Source of the DNA: Alitta virens
Taxonomy: Eukaryota; Annelida; Polychaeta; Phyllodocida; Nereididae
NCBI GenBank assembly: GCA_932294295.1
Contig: OW028581.1
Location: 16,428,162 to 16,492,161 of the forward strand
Direction: 5' to 3'
Length of the DNA stretch: 64,000 bases
Position numbers and translations under genes: made by a program. Positions within the stretch are counted from its first letter, which is position 1, and each line of letters begins with the position of its first letter. Below, piece after piece: positions 58,201 through 64,000 of this stretch. Below the pieces are notes generated by a model. That model was not told where the DNA came from. It searched no databases and worked only from the letters and a program-made list of their open reading frames with translations.

Positions 58201-61200
58201 TTGGTGTTATGTTGAGGGTGTAGTTAAAGATGATTGGGAATTTTGTGACATACCATTTTGCAAACGTGAGTAATTTCAGTATGAAAAGGACAAGAAGAAA
58301 AAAATGTATATATCCCTGTTGCAACCACCTTGCCTACCAGCCACCCTAGTGGGAAATTCTTAGTTGGCACAGTCGATCAACAATCACTTTTGACATTCAT
58401 TCATTAATTTATTTGGCCATTAGGCCAAGCTATATTATTTCCTTGAAGGGTAAATTTATTTCTTAACACCCCTTTTTCAGCACCAATGCACTGTATCCCT
58501 CCATCAGCGGAATACTCCTCTTTTATCGGGACACTCAGCGTGACAGAAAATGGCCGCATATGTCAACACTGGTCAAGCAAAGCTCCTCATCAACACGATC
58601 ACACAAACAAAGACTTTCCTGATGCGAATCTTGAAGAAGCAGCTAATTACTGCAGAAATCCTGATGGAGATACAAATGGCGTTTGGTGTTACACGACAGA
58701 TCCTCAAATGAGGTGGGAGTACTGTAACCTACCACGATGTGAGAATGGTGAGCATCAAAACTTCTGAGAGCTGCCAACTCTCACGCATTCGCCGTGAGAC
58801 TGACGCATTTGGTGTCTATCTGACTCTTTAGATATTCAGTAGTTTCCTGACAGTTTAATTTGTCTCACACATAGAGAACTAGAATCTTTCATATTATATT
58901 GCATTGCTCCAAAAATTGGTAACTCTTTAAGTTCTGCATTTACAATTCACCTAAAACAAATGTGTACATCCATGTTATCCAGCTTAAAATAATTGAACAG
59001 ACTTCATGTTGGTGATGATGGCATTGGTCTTCTTCAGATTGTAAGATAACAGAAGCTGGACGCGAATACAGTGGCACAAAAAACATGACCGCCAATGGCT
59101 CAGATTGTCAACGATGGGACAGCCAGTCACCCTATCCTCACAACATGACGTCTTCCGACAGATTTCCTGATGCTAATGCATCAATGGCAGAAAACTTTTG
59201 CAGAAATCCTGATGGAAGAAAAACGGGTCCTTGGTGCTTCACGACAAGCGAAGAGGTTGAATGGGAGTCCTGCGGAATTCCTGACTGTCCACGTATGTCA
59301 TATTTATATTCATATCCTTCTAAAAAGCCTTGTATTATGGAAGTACAAATATCTGACTGCAAGTTAAACAAATTTCTTATCAAAAATACAATAGATGTAA
59401 TCGTTAATTTCAGATGACACAGACAGCTACCCAAGAACACCAAGAGCAAAGCATGTTTTGCATATAGGAATTGATGGCCTGCACCCAGAATGTATAAAGA
59501 CTGCTACTTTTGGCGCACCCAACATATTAAAAAATTTGGTTGAAAAGGGGATGTACACATTTACCAAAGCTCGAACAGTGTTAAATGTAAGTGTCAGTTG
59601 GCACCGTGTATACAGCACATTGATGGAAAAACGTTTTTCATACACCAGATAAACATGATAAATATCCTCCTCATTGTATTAAATTTGTCCACATGGCAAA
59701 GATGTAATAACTGTGCTGAGACAATCAAGACTGTTTAATTGGCAGTTTCATTGACCTTATCAAGCGTGCTGGAGAAAATAGTTCATACCTGGGTACAAGA
59801 ACGTAAATTAGAGAACTATTTTTATACACAAAATCTTGCTCATCTAATGAGTGTGCAGAAACTTTTTTTCTACCAAAATATGTTGAATAAACAAGCATTG
59901 GGGTTTTTTTTTAAATGCCAGAACATGTTCAGTAGTATTTTATATACTATTTCAGACTATATCATCACCAGGTTGGAGTGCCATACTTTGTGGCCAAGGG
60001 ATAGAAACATCAGGGGTGACAGCAAACAGCTGGAAACCAGGATGGATGGACAAGAAGGAAAACATTACTCCTGTAAATGGAGGTTAGCTAATGAATTACC
60101 TGTTAATTTATGAAATGATGAAGATGGGTATAAATGATTCATCCAGTTGGTATAATCCAATGGTGAAATTATGAATAAATTACTTGATATTTATCGCACA
60201 CCTGGAACCGGTCACTACAACGCATTTCTCAGTTTATCTTCACACCTTACCGATTGCCACCATTCACCTGAAGAAGTCCAGAGCTTATGGATGAAACGTT
60301 GTTGTAAGTTAAAAATATCCAGTAATTTATTCATAATTTCACCATTGTAATTTTACGGTTTACGCAACATAATAGATAAGTAATATGATCCCGGTACCCA
60401 ACTACCTCACCTACTAGTACTTGCCTGCAGGGTATCTACTCAATTTTGAAATCAAAATTCCCTGTATTTTCCTTGATTTTTCCCTGCTTCACTAGTTATT
60501 TTCCCAGGTCATTATACGGCCTCCTGGTACCCAGTAGCTGTACCTTCACCGCCAATATACCATTAAGTTTAGTGTAATTATTAAATCAACAGAGTCCATT
60601 TCAACCTATGAAACTTAATATCTACAACAAGCCACACTGCCATCCAGCGTTATTAATTTCCGATCAAAATTCTGTTAGCATCTTACATATTATCATACAC
60701 ATAATGACACATTCCCTGTGTTTTCCCTGAATTCATAACCTAACAGCAAATTCCCTGAATTTTCCCTGCAGGGAATTTTTTTTTTACAATTCTCCCTGTT
60801 TTCCCTGTCCAGTGGATACCCTGTGCCTAATGGGTATTTTCTCTTCAGCTCAACTAGTTAAGGTGTTGTAAAGTTGCCACCCTAGATGGAGCAGAATCTG
60901 GTGCCCTTGTGAGTACAGTTGGAGCTGCCATGCAGAACCAGTGTACAGGATCAAGCACATTAAAAATATCCCTATCATATGTTAGAAAGGATCAACTTAA
61001 GCCTCCCTGCATTAAAGTAATCAACTTCAATCCATCATTAGGCATGGGAGCGACACTTTCCATACATACTCGGCATTGTTGAGATTATTCCCGATACCTA
61101 TTTTGATTGCCTGCTTGCTAATGTTGAGCGCAATATTTCTGCAATTATCCAAACTACTATAGAACATCTTTTGTTTCAGTGTCTTGGCCATTCCCTTGCG

Positions 61201-63091
61201 TTTTTGAAGGACTCAAATCCCAAGATGCCAGCATTCATACAGCATTTTTCTACGATTGGCCATGGCTGAGGTACTTAGCTAACAGTGGGGTACCAGGATC
61301 TGTGGATTATGATTATGTAAGTATGACAGACCCCGTCTTGAGACAATTCCAAAGGTCACCTGACAATGAGTCCACCAATGGCGTTCTGTCCTGTCGAGAG
61401 ATGGAGCTACGACCACACCGGTCTTGCTATTGTTTAATGACGTCATCAACAAAAGGTCAATCAGTGCATTTGATGACGTTACAATTGGATGACGTCATTA
61501 AACAATAGCAAGACCGGTGTGGTCGTAGCTCCATCTCTCGACAGGACAGAACGCCATTTCATGGAGTCATTGCGTTTTTAACATGCGCCATGTTACAATG
61601 TCGTGCATTCTCCATTTTTGGAAAATAATACGTTAAGCATCGCTTGGTTAAGGATGTTACGTTGTGACTTTTTGTTCAAGCACCCGGAAAATCAGATAAT
61701 TATATGAAACTAGTTCAAGTGATTTGAAGTCTGGGGTCTAAGTAGCTCTTCAGGCAGGAGAATATTGCAAGCATCGCAACAAGGCAATATAATTTGTTCG
61801 TTAAATTTTAGTATCGCAGAAAATATATATTATTATGTGAATGCTACTATGTATAAAATCAACTTTGTTCTTTTTTTCATTTTCAGATTTGCGGAGCATT
61901 GTCAGAGAATTACTTTCTTTGTGACCCTAATATCATATTAAACGCCACGCCGTATCTTAAAGAAGTGGTCAAGTCTGCCGAAAGAAGTTACACGTTTGTC
62001 TATCTTGGAAATCTTGATGTTGTCGGTCATGCATTTTCTTGGGGTAGTTTGTTGTACAAGATGACTGTTTCATATGCAGATTCTCATGTGAGTGTGATTT
62101 AATAGAGTCTTTTCACTGAGCAACCCTGAATTCAGCAAGACATAAAGTCTTTCTTCTCCTCTTATTACTCATTTTGTTTTTCAGACATAATAAGTCATAA
62201 CTAACTGATTCCATGAGTATAATTTTCTTAGGGAAACCACAGAAATCAATTGAATGATAAGATGTCAAATACACATTAAAATGCACTTAAAATACTGCTG
62301 CTAGGATGCACTTTGCTACAGCCAATCGCAGTCAAGAGCGGGAACTTTTTCAGCCAATAGTATTGCAGTACACTATCGTAGCCACCTGGCAGAAATATCG
62401 AGAAACTTCCATGAAAATCTACTATTAGCTGTGTTAAAATCAATGATTGTGAATATATACAAAGTAGTAAACTTGATCAGTCGATCCAAGGCTGTCTTTG
62501 CTTTTCAAAAAACAAATCTAGTGTAAGAATGTTGGACCCAAATATTTTCCTTGGTCTGTCTCAGTTTAATTAGTGATATGTAACAATATCATACATTTTG
62601 TCAAAAGTTTAAGCACTACTTGGTAAAATGAATATTGATAAACCCTAATCTTCATAATTCCTTTAAACTAGATATGTTGCCATTTACATTCAATTGCATA
62701 TGCTTGACAAATTTATATGAAATCTTCACCTTATTTCAAACACCGTACATGAGTTATTATATTGTCTCATTCAATTGAATAGGTTGGCTGGCTACTCAAT
62801 GCTGTGGAAGAAGTGGGCAGCGATGATTTCTTAGTGATGCTTAGTTCAGATCATGGAGGATCGGGTAATTCACACGGGAAACAAATGGATTCCGACATAC
62901 GAGTGCCTCTATTCATGAGAGGACCCGGCATACCAGCTAACGAGGAATTTCCATACACCATCCAAACTCGGGACATGATACCGACAGCTGCTGATTTCTT
63001 GGGACTGAGACAAAACCCATGGTGGACTGGTCGCCCATTAAAGGAGGCTTACCACCAGAGAAAAACTTCTAAATCGGTCTTAAAAAAATAA
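46208..63091 (+). CDS. Secreted four-kringle / type I phosphodiesterase fusion protein (10 exons)
   Basis: Exons: 46208-46283, 57360-57614, 58035-58265, 58481-58747, 59038-59292, 59414-59586, 59956-60082, 61180-61316, 61887-62087, 62783-63091. All introns are GT-AG. The joined frame is 2031 nt, 676 residues plus TAA, with every junction phase matching. Residues 1-25 form a hydrophobic signal peptide. Kringles follow at about 27-109, 115-186, 192-275 and 278-360, each on one phase 1-1 exon. Residues about 370-676 form a type I phosphodiesterase / alkaline-phosphatase-superfamily domain. Its expected metal ligands and nucleophile are present: D382, T420, D551, H555, D597, H598 and H605. The protein should be extracellular: kringles bind proteins or matrix, and the catalytic domain would cleave phosphodiester or phosphomonoester substrates. 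The substrate is unknown. No transmembrane segment or GPI signal is evident at the lysine-rich C-terminus. The model is inferred; cDNA could add exons inside the long first intron. Confidence 0.82.
47014..47385. repeat. 59-bp perfect inverted repeat
   Basis: 47014-47072 is the exact complement of 47327-47385 (left arm starts TTTTCCACATAGACTGGACT). The loop is about 254 bp. Both arms encode QHPNFCSDQAQERVQSMWK on opposite strands, so a coding or element fragment was duplicated in inverted orientation. Confidence 0.75.
48926..49105 (+). mobile_element. tRNA-derived SINE, same family
   Basis: Full-length copy with GCGGGGGCCTAGCTCAG head, box B GGTTCGATTCC, and a CTTCCAA anticodon-loop-like stretch that would read TCC (glycine). 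The tail is (CA)n. It is flanked by near-perfect ACTTAGAATAA-type duplications (48909-48925 and 49106-49121). It lies in intron 1 of the kringle-phosphodiesterase gene. Confidence 0.9.
49716..49862. mobile_element. hAT-type MITE with G/C runs
   Basis: Ends CAGGGGAGGATCCAG and (complement) CAGTAGCGGATTTAG. A ~20-bp direct repeat (ATCACAAATTCAGGGGAGG) sits at its left end, overlapping the terminal repeat. The 8-bp target duplication is not clear. Confidence 0.6.
49914..50129 (-). CDS. GLTP-like exon 3 and stop
   Basis: Acceptor TTTCACAG|GAG after a poly-T tract, 216 nt, phase 0, ending in TGA followed directly by a second TGA. It encodes GYHSQARQT, with the conserved Tyr-His of the fold, through LTELLISSGASA. 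Confidence 0.85.
   Translation of the reverse strand, partial: EKLGGYHSQARQTSHKMALFLSNGKRHLGDKLMKGTRGIFSADTMLSEILTSAFPIHDRLTELLISSGASA
49914..53515 (-). CDS. GLTP-fold lipid transfer protein, CPTP-like (3 exons), nested in an intron
   Basis: Minus-strand exons are 53515-53394, 51691-51388 and 50129-49914, with GT-AG introns. The joined frame is 642 nt, 213 residues plus TGA; human GLTP and CPTP are about 209-214. The fold is recognised from DHYLCAYNEI, a FFVISEVEGAIKSLEILR helix, YYDNLDGILGYE, SGTRGIIVLHRNLGFI and GYHSQA. Family members shuttle glycolipids or ceramide-1-phosphate between membranes in the cytosol, and no signal peptide is present. Against the CPTP phosphate site (D56, K60, R106, R110), I align E58, K62, R103 and V107, so one arginine is replaced. 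The gene lies wholly inside intron 1 of the kringle-phosphodiesterase gene, on the opposite strand. The start is the first ATG before the conserved region; a non-coding first exon upstream is possible because ACACAG precedes the ATG. Confidence 0.85.
50649..50950. repeat. Interspersed repeat family B, copy 2
   Basis: Same ends and core as copies 1 and 3, with small deletions near the start. It lies in the GLTP-like gene's second intron. Confidence 0.8.
51087..51303 (+). repeat. ~31-bp minisatellite (seven units)
   Basis: Tandem units AAGGTAACAGTCATTGTGCT followed by an A-run, in the second GLTP-like intron. Confidence 0.95.
51388..51691 (-). CDS. GLTP-like exon 2 (core lipid-headgroup site)
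   Basis: Acceptor CTTGCAG|G, donor AAG|GTAATT, 304 nt. It completes R41 and carries the headgroup-recognition helices: E58, K62, R103 and the LHR motif at 108-110. The exon ends in phase 0 at K142. Confidence 0.88.
52283..52660 (+). repeat. ~18-bp minisatellite (about 20 units)
   Basis: Tandem TGGCAATATAATAGTCTT with variants, between GLTP-like exons 1 and 2. Its minus strand is open for about 130 codons as a repeating Leu-Pro-Lys-Thr-Ile-Ile pattern, with no sign of being a gene. Confidence 0.95.
53394..53515 (-). CDS. GLTP-like exon 1
   Basis: ATG at 53515-53513, donor CAG|GTGAGT on the minus strand, 122 nt ending in phase 2. It encodes the N-terminal helix region including LLVDSFRKC and DHYLCAYNEIV. 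Confidence 0.82.
53902..53967. mobile_element. Minimal 66-bp hAT-type MITE
   Basis: CAGTGTCACC to GCCGCCACTG, almost entirely C runs inside. Flanks ATGTAAAT and ATGTTAAT (53894-53901, 53968-53975) match at 7 of 8 positions. Confidence 0.72.
54531..56174. mobile_element. TIR DNA transposon (outer element of a nested pair)
   Basis: Inverted termini GGGTAAAGTTGGGTAATATG and (right, complement) the same beginning with GGTAAAGTTGG lie 1.64 kb apart. The GGGTAATATGGGCA theme recurs subterminally. About 830 bp of its length is a later insertion. No transposase frame remains, and the superfamily is not assigned. Confidence 0.75.
54820..55648. mobile_element. hAT-type element nested in the outer TIR transposon
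   Basis: 829 bp, ends CAGACAAGGGG and (complement) CAGACATGGGG. A perfect 8-bp duplication GTGAATAC flanks it (54812-54819, 55649-55656). Subterminal regions are rich in TAATTGTAATTGA repeats. No coding capacity seen. Confidence 0.86.
56577..56716. mobile_element. hAT-type MITE with CAG(G/C)GCGGATTCA ends
   Basis: Ends CAGGCGCGGATTCA and (complement) CAGCGGCGGATTCAG, with C runs inside each end. TACTA occurs on both sides; a full 8-bp duplication is not preserved. Confidence 0.68.
57038..57074 (+). repeat. (AATTC)n microsatellite
   Basis: Seven AATTC/ATTCA units upstream of kringle exon 1. Similar (ATTGT)n or (ACAAT)n runs occur near 15445, 16446 and 29266. Confidence 0.9.
57360..57614 (+). 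CDS. Exon 2: kringle 1
   Basis: Acceptor TTTCAG|AA, donor CAA|GTAACT, phase 1-1. All six kringle cysteines are present (C27, C49, C80, C92, C104, C109), with the family signatures FCRNPN, GPWCYT and WDYCDIPRC. A longer open frame overlaps it in another register, but that one lacks kringle cysteines and is a shadow. Confidence 0.88.
58035..58265 (+). CDS. Exon 3: kringle 2
   Basis: Acceptor ATCAG|GT, donor AAAC|GTGAGT, phase 1-1. Six cysteines (C115, C137, C157, C168, C181, C186) and the motifs YCRNPDG, PWCY and WEFCDIPFC identify a kringle. It is shorter than its neighbours between the second and third cysteines (19 residues between them, against 30 in kringle 1), so that loop is reduced. 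Confidence 0.9.
58481..58747 (+). CDS. Exon 4: kringle 3
   Basis: Acceptor TTTTTCAG|CA, donor AATG|GTGAGC, phase 1-1. The exon begins with a short Pro-rich linker before the first cysteine and carries YCRNPDG, WCYTTDP and WEYCNLPRC. The inter-cysteine segment with APHQHDH resembles kringle 1 (SPHQHG) and kringle 4 (SPYPHN), suggesting these three share a closer origin than kringle 2. Confidence 0.9.
59038..59292 (+). CDS. Exon 5: kringle 4
   Basis: Acceptor CTTCAG|AT, donor CCAC|GTATGT, phase 1-1. It shows FCRNPDGRK, GPWCFT and WESCGIPDC. Three N-glycosylation sequons (NMT, NGS, NMT) and an NAS fall within it, consistent with a secreted protein. It joins in phase to the first phosphodiesterase exon. 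Confidence 0.9.
59414..59586 (+). CDS. Exon 6: phosphodiesterase N-terminal segment (metal-binding Asp)
   Basis: Acceptor ATTTCAG|AT, donor AAT|GTAAGT, phase 1-0. After a short Ser/Pro/Arg linker it encodes HVLHIGIDGLHPE, the first strand of the type I phosphodiesterase fold. D382 is the expected metal ligand. The segment ends in FTKARTVLN, just before the nucleophile in the next exon. Confidence 0.85.
59956..60082 (+). CDS. Exon 7: phosphodiesterase nucleophile segment
   Basis: Acceptor TTTCAG|AC, donor GGAG|GTTAGC, phase 0-1. It encodes TISSPGWSAILCGQG followed by GVTANSW. T420, the first residue, sits where the family places its Thr/Ser nucleophile, and the W and GVT..NSW motifs agree with the superfamily. 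The exon is open in this frame only. Confidence 0.85.
60158..60349. mobile_element. Small inverted-repeat element
   Basis: Arms CAATGGTGAAATTATGAATA (left) and its complement (right) enclose about 120 bp that includes CACCTGAAGAAGTCC and GGATGAAACGTTG. It lies in the intron between exons 7 and 8. Confidence 0.6.
61180..61316 (+). CDS. Exon 8: phosphodiesterase middle segment
   Basis: Acceptor TTGTTTCAG|TG, donor TTAT|GTAAGT, phase 1-0. It encodes the segment from VSWPFPCVFEGLK to SVDYDY, with a FFYDWPWL stretch typical of this fold's central sheet and helices. A long inverted-repeat element starts about 50 bp beyond its donor site. Confidence 0.8.
61365..61571. mobile_element. Long near-perfect inverted repeat (MITE-like)
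   Basis: Arms of about 80 bp pair almost perfectly, starting ATGGCGTTCTGTCCTGTCG at 61378 and its complement ending at 61558, with weaker pairing out to AATGA. The loop is about 45 bp. TGACGTCA occurs in both arms. It sits in the intron 50 bp after the exon 8 donor. High arm identity implies a recent insertion. Confidence 0.8.
61887..62087 (+). CDS. Exon 9: phosphodiesterase D-x3-H metal motif
   Basis: Acceptor TTTTCAG|AT, donor TCAT|GTGAGT, phase 0-0, 67 codons. It encodes TFVYLGNLDVVGHAF; D551 and H555 match the D-x(3)-H metal-binding motif of type I phosphodiesterases. A copy of a ~320-bp interspersed repeat begins about 15 bp after the donor. Confidence 0.88.
62103..62428. repeat. Interspersed repeat family B, copy 3
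   Basis: Starts TAGAGTCTTTTCACTGAG 16 bp after the exon 9 donor and ends GAAAATCTACTATT. It has the same GATGCACTTTGCT and GGGAACTTTTTCAG core. Terminal inverted repeats are not obvious, so the class is unknown. Confidence 0.8.
62783..63091 (+). CDS. Exon 10: phosphodiesterase C-terminal segment and stop
   Basis: Acceptor AATAG|GT, 102 codons then TAA. It encodes VMLSSDHGGSGNSHGKQ: D597 and H598 (SDHG) and H605 complete the metal site. IRVPLFMRGPGI and a final MIPTAADFLGL follow, the usual end of alkaline-phosphatase-superfamily domains. The last residues are Lys/Ser-rich with no hydrophobic tail, so a soluble secreted form is likely. Confidence 0.9.
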   Translation, partial: VGWLLNAVEEVGSDDFLVMLSSDHGGSGNSHGKQMDSDIRVPLFMRGPGIPANEEFPYTIQTRDMIPTAADFLGLRQNPWWTGRPLKEAYHQRKTSKSVLKK

Positions 63092-64000
63092 ACAGTTTTC
63101 CAGACATTAAAATGCCAATTGAAAAGCCATTAATAGGCTGTGATATGTAAATATTTTATTACCTACTTTTATGAATTTCAAATTTGTTTTCTTTACTGCA
63201 CATAGTAAATTTGTGAATGATACATAATCTGTTTGTTTATTTTAGTTTTTGTGCTTGAGATTTAAATTGTATATATTGGGATCGTCATAGCAACATACTA
63301 AACTCCTCCTAACATTACATGTATTGTGCTTATGGTACTTATTCTGTTCCATTCTAAAACTTTTGCTGAACTATGTTATCGTGTTCATATATACGCTAAT
63401 TTAATAACCATGTTTATGTTGAAAATTTCAATAAATCACAATTCTAAATGGAAAGTGTCACATATATATATATACCTCATCAAGCCATTTACAATCACAG
63501 GAAATTGTGATTCTTTCAATATCCCTGACTAGAGGTAAGAATTGATATAGCTAATCAGAACCACCCTTCTATGGAAGATTATAATTTATACACAGAATGC
63601 GCCATGCAGACTGCTGTTACACTGGGCATGTTGGGGCTTGGATTATAATTTGATTGATTGGCTAACTTGGCTCGAATTGATATTTTGGAAACCATGGATT
63701 AGAGGAGCAGTGTTTACTGTTAATCCTGTACAGTGTGCTTCCCAATGAAGTATAGTAGTATATAGTTACTTTAAAAGAGAAACAAATATTTAATAAACAA
63801 TGCGGATACCTTTTTAATCATAATTTTGTGAAACTTTTGGGAGTTCAAAAACTTAATTATGGATGATAAGAAAGAATATTTACAGGTGAGAGCACATCTA
63901 ATTATACTAGATAACAATTAAAATTGCATAATTATGCCATGGAGTTGACTCCATGATTATTATAATACACATTGTAGCAGAACGTGGCATTTTAAAGAGC
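63092..64000. other. 3' flank of the phosphodiesterase gene
   Basis: AT-rich, likely containing the 3' UTR. No further exon or element is recognised up to the window end. Confidence 0.5.
63430..63435 (+). terminator. Candidate polyadenylation signal AATAAA
   Basis: AATAAA lies about 340 bp after the phosphodiesterase stop codon in AT-rich DNA. Another AATAAA overlaps the stop codon itself. Which one is used cannot be told from sequence alone. Confidence 0.35.

Noticed and set aside
57360..59292. Plasminogen- or HGF-like serine protease gene
   Set aside because: The kringles are followed in phase by phosphodiesterase exons; no trypsin-like His/Asp/Ser motifs occur in the window.

Overview
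The window is animal genomic DNA: AT-rich, intron-rich, with GT-AG exons, and crowded with many families of eukaryotic transposable elements. Kringle domains (an animal module), tRNA-derived SINEs, hAT, Tc1 and DIRS-like elements, and an env-bearing Ty3/gypsy-type element together suggest a marine invertebrate. The species cannot be read from the sequence, and that placement is an inference.

Layout. Positions 1-29.7 kb hold no gene I can support. They are mostly unique AT-rich DNA with microsatellites, a GATAA pentamer array (13.26-13.49 kb), a GGCCAAC-rich satellite (17.96-18.9 kb), several MITE-like inverted-repeat elements, a Tc1 copy split by a hAT element (23.98-25.55 kb), SINEs, and a decayed NADAR (YbiA-like) coding relic on the minus strand (27.42-27.95 kb). 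At 29.75-32.17 kb lies an internally deleted, SINE-interrupted DIRS/Ngaro-like retroelement on the minus strand.

From 32,171 to 44,896 there is a 12.7 kb LTR retroelement with 377-bp LTRs that differ at one base, so it inserted recently. It has an ATAG target duplication and long gag, pol and env reading frames. Env has a furin-type site followed by a fusion-peptide-like segment, as in baculovirus F and errantivirus envelope proteins. A single in-frame stop lies between gag and the protease.

The right third (46.2-63.1 kb) is one plus-strand gene of ten exons. It joins in frame into a predicted 676-residue secreted protein: signal peptide, four kringles, then a complete-looking type I phosphodiesterase / alkaline-phosphatase-superfamily domain. 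That combination is the most unusual host gene here. Its 11 kb first intron contains a complete three-exon gene on the opposite strand for a 213-residue GLTP-fold lipid-transfer protein similar to CPTP, along with a SINE, hAT MITEs, satellites and a transposon nested inside another transposon.

Gene models were built by hand from splice signals, reading phase and recognisable motifs. No homology search was run.
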